DNA of 64,000 bases from Embiotoca jacksoni (lineage: Eukaryota > Chordata > Actinopteri > Embiotocidae): contig JAKOON010000011.1 in NCBI GenBank assembly GCA_022577435.1, positions 1,623,001 to 1,687,000 on the forward strand, written 5' to 3'. The position numbers and the translations under genes were made by a program. The notes below the pieces were generated by a model. That model saw nothing but the letters and a program-made list of their open reading frames with translations, ran no database searches and was not told the DNA's origin. Below are positions 38,461 through 49,900 of the stretch, piece after piece (the stretch's first letter is position 1; the number at the start of each line of letters is the position of its first letter).

Positions 38461-39904
38461 GTGTGTGTTCCTCGCACTGTCAATAAATCACTGTCACAAA
38501 CTAAGATCTTTCTTCAGGTAAATCATGTGATGTTTGCAGTGAATTGAGTTGATTCTGGTACAAATCACATTTATTTAATTGTAAGCCTTATTGTTCTCTC
38601 GTATGGAACAAGACAGACCCTGACGCATATTTGTGTGTCTACAAAAAACGAAAGCAAAATGACCTGCGTCAGAAACAAGATAAAGGCGTCTGGACATGGA
38701 ACCAAGGATTAACAATCAGACTGTAAAGTTTAAACTAAATTACATGTTAAAATATGTCATACTTTTTTCAGTGTGTGTAGTAAAATCCTCAAATAATTTA
38801 AATAAAAAAACGGAGGTGAGTCGCCCCCTGGCTGCCATTTCTCATGTTACAGTGCTGCTGTAGTCTCTAGTGCATAATTACCGCTGGACAATCGAGGTCG
38901 AAGCACGTGCAGCTATTAATGGATCTAATGCGTTTTAATGGATTTTAGAAAATATCACAATGTATGACTAGGTTTCAGTTTAATAGGTTTATAACAGTGT
39001 TGGCAGGTATTTGGTATCAGCTGCTTTAGTAATCAAGTGTCTGCCTGTTGATGGCCTGTGTGTTTGAGTGATTAAATTGTTAAATAGGCTATAAATACAT
39101 TTGATTAGGACTGTATATCAATTAAAGTGACAGCACCTCCTGCTTGGATTTGATCAGGGCTGGAGGGTCTGATTCATTTGGAAAAATTCACAGTTTATCT
39201 GATCAGTAGGTTTAACACATGCTGAAAAGGTTGCCAGGTTTACTATCCTTCTGCAGTTTAGTGAAAGTTATCCTAAAAGAGTTCTCTCAATGAGATATTA
39301 AAGAACCAGATCAGTTTTCTAATTTTCACCCACTAGTTGTCACCCAGAGCCAAGAAGTACATCCTAAAATTCTCAATGAAAGAATCTTGCTTTGAAATCC
39401 TATGTGAGATTTCACTTTGGATTATCATTTTTTGTAAAAGAAATAAAGAAGTTTTTATTTTAGAATTTCTGAGTAAAAACATGTTGATTTGGGTTCCTTT
39501 AATCCAATTGTACTGTAAGGAAAGACAGTTTATATATATTTTTTTTTAATCCATTTGTTTCCTGTTTATATTCATCTGTTCTGTGTCTGCTGCTCAAATT
39601 GTAGCATTTGCCTTGGAACTTTTGATTGTTGGAACCTGTGAGAAAACTATATCTCAGATGTGTTTTGGACTGTCCATTACACCTGCTTTTGAGATGCTAA
39701 TGTTAAAAAGGACTGCATTCCATTCAGGTGAGTCCAGGGTCTGGGTTCTGCATGCTGGCCTCTGAGCCATCGTTAACCAGATTTATTGCACCTGTGCTAC
39801 AGCGATACTTCAAATGGAGTGTTTGGATTGTCCACCAGTCCTCCAGTGGACAGTATGGTGGACTACACCAAGTTGACTATATAGTGGACAAAATCCATTC
39901 TGAT

Positions 39905-40018
39905 TGGCAGTGATGGAAGTAACTACATTTACTCAGATACTGTACGACTCATTATAGAGGGAAATATTAGACGTTCTACTTTACGACATTTATGTGACTG
40001 CTCTAGTTACTTTTCAGA

Positions 40019-40025
<7 letters not shown>
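39905..40025 (+). repeat. Fragment of a hAT-like non-autonomous repeat
   Basis: CAGTGATGGAAGTAACTACA then TTTACTCAGATACTGTAC, AGAGGGAAATATTAGACG and CTAGTTACTTTTCAGATGA match the terminal part of a repeat that in fish usually begins CAGTGGTGGAAAGTAACTAA. Truncated, ending at the (TA)n run. Confidence 0.6.

Positions 40026-40054
<29 letters not shown>
40023..40054. repeat. (TA)n microsatellite
   Basis: Uninterrupted alternating A and T directly after the hAT-like fragment. Confidence 0.9.
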
Positions 40055-40061
<7 letters not shown>

Positions 40062-40919
40062 TTTTCATTGTGAAACTGCTACTTCTACTTGAAAGGTCTG
40101 AGTACTCAATCTCCAACCTACTTAGTGGTCACGCTAATCCAAACACAGCAAACACATCTGCTGTTATAAAAAAGCTTGAAAAGTTTCTAGCAATGCCCCT
40201 ACACTAATCCACCGTCACTGCTACTCCTCAGTTAAACACAGATGAATGTGACAGCTGATCCAGCTGTTCACTCCTGCTGTTTGTCATTCCCTCAGTTGTC
40301 ATTTGTTTTCTGGATCAATAATTTGCTTCATCCAGCTGTGATGTAAAAGCTTTTTATTTAATGGGCTAAAACATACAAAAACACTATCATGGACCTTCAT
40401 CGTGATTCCCACACATTCTTCTTATCAGCCCTGTCAGTTGAAATCAGTTTTGCAGGGCTCACATCGCTCCATGGGCCTGTGAGCTGCTGTTGTAAAAATT
40501 CTGTGGAAAATCTGAACGTGATCGATCGACAGTTTTCTTGCCATAATTCCCCTCTGAGTATAAAACTATGTTAGGATTCATCCTCAGACTGAACCTGACC
40601 CACAGCAGGACTGACATGAATATAAATAATCCATTTACAATGCAGCTTGATTGTAACTGGCTGAAAGGTCTGTGTTCAGTGCCACAACTACATTTTTGAT
40701 GTTGTGAACTACAGCGAAACAGCTCTGTGCGGTTGTATTACAGCAGGGGAGATTTGAGCTAAATGTTAATGGTAACATGCTGATGTTTAGCAGGTATAAT
40801 GTTGACCATGTTCTCCATCTTAGTTTAACATGTTGGCAGAATCAAAAAAACACAGGACATGATATTTGACTGTCCCTTGTGCCAAGGTGGTGAGCACTTC
40901 CAGGAAATTAACCTTATTT

Positions 40920-43905
40920 TGAGTGGTTGACGATCAACAAGTGGGGGTTCTCCGGCTTGTGTGGGGTTTACCTCAGTCTGGTTTAGGTTGTAGAATTTTG
41001 GGACAGCTGGGCCCAGAACGCATCGTCAGTAATGTTCCCTTGTGTCATTGGGTGTTTCGGCCTTTCAACACTATAAAGGCGGCCAGCTGCAGGATGATCA
41101 GCCCTCAGCTTGTGTGCCGTGCCCGACTGTCTTGAAATTGACAACATTGAGAATGGTGGACGACTGAAAGGTAAACAGGTGGGGGTTCTCAAGTGGGTTA
41201 TGTTGGCGTAGTTGGAGCCCAGCATGGGTCATTCTGCTTAATCCAAATCCACTGGCTGCTTCTTTCAGCCGCCTCCGAGACTGCCCTGATGGTCTGCCGC
41301 CGAGTCTGACTGTGGCTTCCCAGCTCTTTCAACAGTCTGATGGTCGAAGAAGCCACAAATCCTCTGCATCCCACTTCCACCGGAAAGATTTGAGTGTTCC
41401 AGCCGCGCTGCTTTGCTTCTGCTGCAAGCTCTGCATAGCGCAGCTTCTGACGTTCGTAGGCCTCTTCAAGCGCGTTCTCCCATGAGACTGTGAGCTCCAT
41501 GATGTAAACAGTCTTCAGCGACGTGGACCAGAGTACCAGGTCTGGCCTGAGGTTGGTGGAAGCAATCTCTGGAGGAAAGATCAATTGCTGGCCGACGTCT
41601 ACCAGCATCTTCCAGTCGCGGGCCATGATTAAGTGTCCCGTCTCTAGATTGGTGGAAAGATGTTTGGGGGCTTTTTGTCCTTCTCGGACAAATGCTGTTG
41701 CCTTCAGGGGATTGGCTACTCTCGGGGGCAAGGAGTTGGTCGCACACCGCTTGATGTCAATCGCTGCTGCCAGGCTCTTGAGGTTGTGCCACCAGGTATA
41801 TCTGCCTAGCGTGAGGCTGGTCTTGCAGCTTACCATGATGTGTTTGAGAGTCGCTGGAGTTGGGCAGAGGGCACAGGTTGGATCCTCGCCATACCACTGA
41901 TGGAGATTCTTTGATGGTGGAAGCACGTCATAAGTAGCTCTGACGATACAGCAAATTTTTGTTGCTTCCATTTCTCATTGTTCCCTCCAGCTGATCTTTC
42001 TCCTCTCCACACCTTCCCACCGCATCCATTGTCCCTGTTTCGCGAGAGAGACAGCCTTTGCACTTCTTGCGACCTCCTCCTGTCGCACCTCCTTGACCAC
42101 CAATGTTCTCTGTTCTGACGTTGTGGCCTTTCGCCAAGTTGGTTCACTGGCCGTCAGGCTGAGGCCTCCTCTTCCCTGCTGAACTTGCCCCACGATATCT
42201 TTGTGCCTCAGGGTTGATGTTGCTTGCTGCACTGCATTGGATGGTTTCCACTTCTGCCCAGTTGCTAGACTAATAGTCTTGTCTCTGGAATCACTCAGCG
42301 TAATCTGAAGTCTGACTTTAGAACACTTGTATTCTTCCGTCAAACTAGTGAGAGGTAGTTCCAGGACCCCTTTGCCATAGAGGCTTATGTTAGTTAGGTA
42401 TCGTGGGACATCGAGCCATTTTTTCATGTATGAGGTGATGGTTCACTCTATCTACAGCTGTTATCAGGACCTCGTAGACAGTGAGTGGCCACATTGTCCG
42501 AGGGAGGAGTCCAAACTGTAGGCACCAGAGCTTCAGTTTTCCAGGCAGTGAGGTCTTGTTGATGTTCTCCAGGCTGTTGATAATTTCTTGCCTTAGTTGT
42601 TGCACCTGCTCGTTGTCCTTGAGGCTTGCATTGTATCATCTGCCCAGGCTTTTGACAGGCTGCTCAGATACTGTTGGTATTGGGTCATCGCCAATACAGA
42701 ACCTTGTGTCTTTAAGCATTCCCTTAACAATAGAGATACTTCGAGATTTGGTTGGATTGATTTTCATGCGAGCCCACTTGATGTTCTCCTGTAGCTTTCC
42801 AAGTAGCCGCTTGGTGCATGCTGCAGTAGTGGTCAGTGTTGTGATATTGTCCATATATGCGTGAATGGGTGGTCGACGGAGCCCAGCCTTAGTCCGTTCA
42901 CTGCCTACTACCCATTTTGAGGCTCTGATGATGACTTCCATGGCCATTGTAAAAGCCAAGGGTGAGATTGTGCAGCCTGCCATAATGCCTACCTCCATGC
43001 GCTGCCATATTGTGGTAAAGTCAGCTGTGGCGAAGCACAGTTGCAGGTTTTGGAAATAGGTTTTGACCAGTGTGGTGACGGGCTCTGGTATATGGAAAAA
43101 GTTTAAAGATTCCCAGAGAAGTTCATGGGGAACTGAGCCAAACGTGTTTGCCAGATCAAGGAATATAACATGGAGGTCTCTTTTGTCCTTCTTAGCTGCT
43201 TGGATCTGGTGCCAAATCATGCTTGTATGCTCCAAGCAACGAGAGAATCCTGAAATTCCTGCTTCCTGTACAGATATATCAACGTATTTGTTTCTTTCCA
43301 GGTAAGTGGACAGCCTCTGTGATATTATGCTGAAAAATATTTTACCCTCCACGTTCAGAAGGTAGATTGGCCGGAATTGACGCATCTTTCTCTTTTGGTA
43401 TTAGCACACCGCCAGCCCTTCTCCATGCCTTGGGTATTATTTGTTTCTGCCACACTAACCTCATGAGCCTCCAAACAAAGCATAGGACGTCCGGTGCATT
43501 CTTGTAGCACTTGTATGGTACTCCATTAGGCCCGGGAGCGGATGCCGCTCTTGCTTGCCGGACTGTGTTCTCTACTTCTTTCCAATTTGGAGGGCTAGTG
43601 TCCAGATTGACAGCTGGAGGTTTAATTGGTGGGATGTCATATGGGATGACTATATGCTCATGCCGTCTCCTGTCATTGTGGACCTTTTCTAGATGTTCTT
43701 CTAGTTCCTGCTTAGATGTTTTCAAAATTCCTCTTTTTTTCTTTGCGAAGAGGTCTTTGACAAACTTGAAAGGATCTTTGTAGAACAGTGTTCTTGTTTT
43801 TTCCCTCTTCCTTCATAGTTTCCTCAAGTTCTCTTCTCTTCGCAAAGTTGCCTCTTGATGTCCGCTTGGAGTTGTTCAAGGCCTTCTCTCTCTGTGACAG
43901 AGGCT
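40920..43905 (-). mobile_element. 5'-truncated non-LTR retrotransposon with restriction-like endonuclease (R2/NeSL/R4-type)
   Basis: A LINE read on the minus strand. It has reverse transcriptase, then a C-terminal CCHC motif and a PD...E-type restriction-like endonuclease, with a 3' UTR of roughly 280 bp (41197-40920). The N-terminal part of the ORF and the 5' end are missing; homology fades at about 43905. The reading frame is broken in several places. No obvious poly-A or target duplication could be fixed. I assign it to the RLE-bearing LINE group by domain order; the exact clade is uncertain. Confidence 0.85.
41198..43725 (-). pseudogene. Reverse transcriptase / restriction-like endonuclease ORF, decayed
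   Basis: ORF pieces in changing frames: 43725-43342 (RASAPGPNGVPYKCYKNAPD, finger domain), 43385-42636 (RT palm), 42605-42390 and 42427-41975 (thumb and linker), then 41971-41198 (CCHC and endonuclease). At least one frameshift lies in 43342-43385 and others near 42640-42600, 42430-42390 and 41975. In the palm the catalytic box reads YMDN instead of YMDD (codon AAT at 42848-42846). CALCPTPATLKHIMVSC is the C-X2-C-X7-H-X4-C motif, followed by RPDLVLW...IMELTV, the endonuclease core. The product cannot be functional. Confidence 0.88.
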
Positions 43906-44094
43906 TACAGTTGAAAACACAAAGTACAAATTTGATATGATGCTATCACGATACCAGACAAGTAGAATTTTTCCTGGTAACTGCGAAATGTATTCAAAAT
44001 ATTGTTCCAGTTCATCTAGTAGGTTTTAGATTTTACTAGATGAATACATTTCATGGAAATCCATTCAATTGTGGTCATGACATTTAACTAAAAA

Positions 44095-44225
44095 TGAAAA
44101 ATATTAAATGGCGGGGCGAGAGGAAAGTCAGGGGATCAGCAAAGTCATGAGTGTTTGTGCAAAACTTCACAGCAATCTGTCTGATAGTTGAGAGATTTCA
44201 ATCTGGACCAATGTGGTGAATCAAC
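44095..44225 (+). repeat. Fragment of the same teleost repeat as at 16425
   Basis: AAAGTCAGGGGATCAGCAAA, GTCATGAGTGTTTGTGCAAA, ACTTCACAGCAATCTGTCTG and TTCAATCTGGACCAATGTGG follow the order of a common fish repeat. Diverged and truncated. Confidence 0.6.
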
Positions 44226-45477
44226 TGAGCGACACTGCACTCGTCCCAAAAGCCATGCCTGGTGTATTTACAACCCAGTATCACAGCAAAGCTTGGACTA
44301 CACACGCCCGTCCACTGCGGCAAAACGCGAGATCGCCACGCTTTGAGCTTTCTAAGCATGAAATTTACACGTTTGGTGTCTATTTCATGCTTTGATGAAC
44401 CAAGATGAACCAAGAAATCAAAAGATGATTACATGAAACTAAGAAAGAAAGAAAAAATTCTTTTAAAAAAAAAATAGATTTGCTTTTTTGCTTTTTGTGT
44501 ATGAAATAGTTTTTTTCCCTTTAAAAACGTCCAAAAGAGAAATAAAAGTCCACACAACAGTTGGAGATTTTTATTTTGCATCAAATTTATAACATTTTAA
44601 CTCGTGATCACCTATTTAGACATATTGCGAGAAAATTTTATTTTTATTCTTACTTTTCGCCTTAGTGAATCTGTGCCGCACATTTGTTCAGATGTCGAAC
44701 CATCATCTCTTCTTTCAGATCATCCAGCAGGCACTTCATTGTCTCAACTGACTGTAACCTCGTGGCTTTTTTTGCCCTCAGCTGAAACTCTGCCCTCGTC
44801 CTTTGTGTAAAAAGATCTGAAATGAGGTTTATGAAGAGTATTGGGGTTACATGCAGCCAATTAAAATAGCTCGGTGTGCTTGGACGCTGCTGCTTGCAGC
44901 CTTACAGGATCTTTTTCTTTCTGTCCAGCTGTAATCACCTCCACCCACACTGCAGCACCTTGAATTAGACATTCATGATTCATCATTTTACAGCTTCTCT
45001 ACAACGACTCAAAAGTCAACAGTCAAGGGCTTTACTCGCTGCAAAGCAACTCACTTAGTTTAGCAGTGAGTAATTTTGCTGTCATCAAAACATGAATTAT
45101 GTCAGAGTAGCCTGGTAGAAGTAGAAAAAAACACTGAATAAAAGGACAAATGATTGGTATGGAAACGCAGTTTAGCCGCCAGTGGTTTTTTTCATCGTTT
45201 TAAGAAACATGATCTTTCAAAGGTAGATTAAATTCTCTCTCTGCAGACAGACAGCAGCTTCTGCATACAGCTGATTATCAATTACAGATAACCCTATAAC
45301 CTTGTATTACCAAGAGCAGAGGACAAAACCATGAATATGTAATGCAATTGACCAACAATAGAGCACAGTGGGTGTCCATAGACTTTGTGTATTAATATCC
45401 AGCTACATAAATCACACAGGCTGCCACTTCTTGTTGAACTGAAGCAGAGAAAAGCTTCACTCACTATTCCTATCCCA

Positions 45478-45722
45478 GCTCACTTTGGGCGGAGGCAGGG
45501 TTCACCCTGGACAGGTCAGGTCGCCAGTCCATCACAGGGCCAACACTTATAGACAAACAGAAACAAAGCCCATTCACGCTCTCATTCACACCTAAGGGCA
45601 ATTTTGTACAATCCCCAATTAACCTGAGGGTGCATGTTTTTGGATGGTGGGAGGAAGCCAGAGAACCCGGAGAGAGCCCACGTAGGCACAGGCAGAACAT
45701 GCAAACTCCACACAGAAAGGTC
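45478..45722 (+). repeat. Abundant teleost interspersed repeat
   Basis: Contains GCTCACTTTGGGCGGAGGCA, CAGGTCGCCAGTCCATCACA, ATGGTGGGAGGAAGCCAGAG, AACCCGGAGAGAGCCCACG and AACATGCAAACTCCACACAG. I recognise these as a very widespread fish repeat; family name not assigned. Confidence 0.75.
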
Positions 45723-46379
45723 CAGTTTTTACTCCGTAGATGTAGAAAAAAAAGAAAAATTAAAGAATTTTAAACATACTGAAAAAGTGTTTTGGACTGT
45801 ATTGTGATACATCATCATCAAATGTGTATTTCATTAGTATTAATGGTAGACCTTTTATATGTTCTTGGTGTATAAATTAGACAACCTAATATTCCTTGGA
45901 CAGTTATTAGCAACTTTAATATACTAGAACTATTGGCTCTATATATTTTAAATAATTTCATAATTTAAATCCAGCTGTTAATGCAAAAAAAAAAAAAAAT
46001 CAAATAGGCACATGTTTGGCTTGCTCAATAAAAATAAGTGCAAACAGTGTGGGCACAGTACCGTAATGTGGACAATGAAAGAGCAGAGATGTCCTACAAA
46101 AGCAGTTTCTGTTAATGAAATTCATTTTCATTCAATATATTAATAAGCACTGGAATGAAATCAAGGATCATGTTGGTCTTTACGGACACAAGAAATAAAT
46201 GTACCGATTTAACTGTAAATAAATGAGCCCCACAGACTAAATCGACAGTTCTTTTACATAATAGACAAAATGGGCAAAGAGGTTTTTTGAAAGGTGGTCA
46301 GATCTGCTGCATAGTGTAACGAGCTCCATGGAGGGTCATTAAACAACATGCACCCACTTAAATAAAACACACACTCTTG

Positions 46380-46926
46380 TAGATCTGAATGAATGACTTT
46401 ATTTCCTCATGTCCGTCAGAACTTGTTCAGGGAGGGCTTACAAGTCAGGCAGAAGCCACATTTGTGTTGCCACCATTCATACAAATGTACATTTCAGAAT
46501 CACTTTAGTGAAGCAGAAGAGATGACTGACTTCATTTAATGCTGAACCCAATGACACACAGGAGGCACATTGTCTTCTAAAAACACACTAATCATTTACA
46601 TTCTCAGTGTTTTAGTTCTATGTTAGTCTTCAGAAGCTTTAACAGAAAAGTTAACTTGGATACAGGACTCACTTTCATTATAATCAGAGCCACAAATCAA
46701 CCTGATACACACATAAACGTGTGTATGTTTCTTTTTGAACTATTCTTATGAAAATGATCAGAAATAATATAAAAGATTGTCTAAAAATAAACAGATTTAC
46801 ATGTTTTCACTTGATTGAGTTAGACTTTGATATGACTGAGTCAGCAGCAGGTTTGCAGTTTTAAAGGAGTCTGCCTGTTGGTCCGCCTTCGTTTCTGTCC
46901 ATCCTCCGGCCTCAGATCGTCATCCT
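46380..46926 (-). other. alad: alad 3' UTR with poly-A signal
   Basis: Non-coding tail after the alad stop codon. The minus strand has AATAAA at 46403-46398, about 520 nt after the stop, the likely cleavage signal. Confidence 0.65.
46398..46403 (-). terminator. alad: alad polyadenylation signal AATAAA
   Basis: Plus strand TTTATT, i.e. AATAAA on the transcribed minus strand, in AT-rich context. Confidence 0.55.
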
Positions 46927-46985
46927 TTACTCTTTCAGCCAGGACAGCAGCTGAGGCGTGTAGTAGGTGATGATGATGTCAGCGC
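46927..46985 (-). CDS. alad: alad exon 12, stop codon
   Basis: 59 coding nt encoding ADIIITYYTPQLLSWLKE and TAA at 46929-46927. Acceptor GATGTAG. Confidence 0.97.
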
Positions 46986-49900
46986 CTACATCACAGAACA
47001 GGAAAAAACTACTAGTATCCTGTGAGATTTCATCTAGACCTGAACTAACACTGATTTATTACGACACATACTTACGATAACCTACACATGCATATCTGGA
47101 AACAACATCGTTTTATTACACTTAAAGGTCCAATATTGTATCAATTCTGTTTTCCATTTCTTTTTGATTATTAAGCAGGTCTACGTGCTATAAAAACTTT
47201 TGAAAGTTTCAAAATGCTCAGTCCACGGAAAAATGCACACCATTACTGCCTGTATTCAGCAACTGTGCTGTTGGGACTTTTGTACGTTTGTGATGTCACA
47301 AACTCACACTCATGACATATGTCCACCCTCAGCATACTGTCCAAACTTTTACATATATTTGAGGAAATAATGACCACATACTTCATTTGTGTGTCTGCAC
47401 ATATTCAGCTCTAAATCCAGATGACACACTTTGTGACCTTGTTTGGTACTGAACCCTGAAATCAGCTAAATTTAAGTCATCAGTCAGCTACGTGTGAAAA
47501 CTGTTTTTAATGTGTACATTTCCATACACACTGACACATTCAAATAAAAAAAAAGTACCAAATCTCCTCTTTATCCTTTTTCATTTGACAAAGAACAACA
47601 TTGTGCATCACAGTTCATCACCCGGTGAGCAGTGGGTCAGACAGGCTGGTTCTTCAGCTGGTTGAACCTCTGTTCTGCCCTCTGCTGCTCTCACTGATCA
47701 CTTGTACTGTTTTAATCACACATCATTTTCTTTTTCTAACAATCAATATCATCCTGGGTCATATATACGAACAAATGAACAGAGACTCACTCACTGTTGC
47801 TCTGAAACATCAAGCTGTATGAAAAAGATGTAAAACAACATCCGTGCTATGCGATTGGCTCATTTAAAGGCTCAATCTTGTGCACAGGATGAACTTCTAA
47901 CATGTGCTCCCTCTCACCTGCCCTGCGGAAGGCGGTCATGGCCTCCATCACAGCGGCTCGCAGGTCAAACGCTCCGGCCTGCGCGCCGTGCCATATCATG
48001 GCGAATTCCCCCGACACGTTGTACACCGCCAGAGGGTGAGTGGGGAACTGAAGCGAGACGCGGGAGGAAAACAAGGATTAGCCGACAGAAACCTCAGAAA
48101 AGGTTTTGTGAAATATCCTTTGCAATTTATCAAATTTCCCATAACTGCAGTGTTGCCAGTGGAGGAAGAAGGATTCAGATCCTTTACTTGTGTAAAAGTA
48201 CCAATACAGTAATGTAAAAATACTCCATTAACAGTAAAAGTACATCAGTATTAGGAGCAAAATGTAGCTAAATTATAAATGTAATAGTCCTGGTTCAGTC
48301 CTTCTGACTGATATGTTAGTACATATGACATGATTAGATTATTAATAGTGAAGCATCGGTGTCAGCAGCATGTTACTGTTGTAGCTGCAGCAGGTCGGGC
48401 TGGTTTGAACTACTTTATATCCAGTTTTATATCCCGGCAGAAATCTGAGGGGTCGTCAGATGAAAGAAAAAAAAAAAAAAGTTCTGATCCACCAGCCTGT
48501 TTCCAGTTTTTCCTCTAATCATTGAACATTGATCATTTGAACATTTATTTAAATGAAACCATGTGAGACGTTTAGAGGGAAATATGAGTGTTTGGTGAAG
48601 CTGTTATCAAATCATTGACGTCTGAAATGTGACCCAGCAGGTTGTAATTTAAAGCTTGTTCTGTTATGCCTTGTGTAAACTCTTCACCTGAAAAGAAATT
48701 AAAGCTGAAAAATAATTGTAGTGGAATGGAAGTATCAAGTAACTGAGAATGAAACTAAACTTTATAAAGTAAAGCACAAGTACCTAAATACTGTCCTGTG
48801 GAACAGTACCTAAGTTTTGCTCTCCACTGACGTGGGATTAATAGAAACTAATTGAGTTGCACACCTTGTCTTTGACTTCTCTCACGATATCCAGATACGG
48901 CAGACCCGGTTTCACCATCAGCATGTCCGCTCCTTCTCTCACATCTCGCTCCTGCAGCACAGAGCAACAAAAGCATCTCTGACAGCTGCCTCCGCGCGAA
49001 CACTTGCACCTCCAGATGTGAACGCACACGTCAACTCACCACAGCTCGAATGGCGAGTCCTCGGGCTCCAGGAGGCAGCTGATAGCAGCGTCTGTCCCCG
49101 AACGCAGGCTTGGACTGTGCAGCGTCCCTGTGGACAAACACAGCAGACTGTTCTCCCTCTGAAGCTCCGTGTCACTGATCTGTTAAACACCTGATCCCAG
49201 AGCACTCACTCACCTGAAAGGACCATAATAACACGAGGCAAACTTTGCACTGTAGCTCAGCACTGACACCTGGAGGAGGAGAACAGACAGTCAAATTGAT
49301 TTTCTTCTATTTCATTTCAATTCTATTAAAGATTACGTTAATGAGCCACAATCTTACACTGGCCGACATGTTCCTTCGGTACTTTTTGTCATGGGATTTG
49401 TCACCGTATGAAAACTGTTGGATTGTATTGCTGAGTCATGTTTGCACATCTTTCTGTTTTCAGTAGGTTTACCTTGTTTCCCAAACCATTGGATATCAGC
49501 GCCTGTTTTATGGCTCCGACTCGTCCATCCATCATGTCAGATGGAGCGATGATGTGACAACCTGCAGAATAAATATATAAATAAAGTCTACTTTTAAATG
49601 TGGGCTCCTTATTAGCCTATTACCTGTTTATCATTTTCTTTTTTCGTTTTAAGACCTCCAGCATTTTGTTCACTTATTTTGTCTCCATTCAGAGTTATTA
49701 ATACGCTAACGTGCTACTTGACAAATTATTCAGCGTGGCTTGTTCTGTGTGTTTGGGTGGATTTTGTAGAAACAATTAACGGGGTCATGACTGAGAGGGA
49801 GAACCACAATGATTAATCACATTAAAATAGTTGCATCGGGCACAAAATGTAAATCAGCTTCTGATTTAGCTCAAATACTAGAATTACCGCCCGGCGGTTG

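Larger units (their letters stand above)
38461..40919. other. Intergenic region between npr2 and the LINE
   Basis: No gene recognised. Contains a hAT-like repeat fragment at 39905-40025, a (TA)n run at 40023-40054 and, at 40750-40850, part of a teleost repeat (GTAACATGCTGATGTTTAGC, AGGTATAATGTTGACCATGT). Confidence 0.7.
43906..46379. other. Intergenic region between the LINE and alad
   Basis: No gene recognised. Contains repeat fragments at 44095-44225 and 45478-45722. The rest is AT-rich. Confidence 0.7.
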
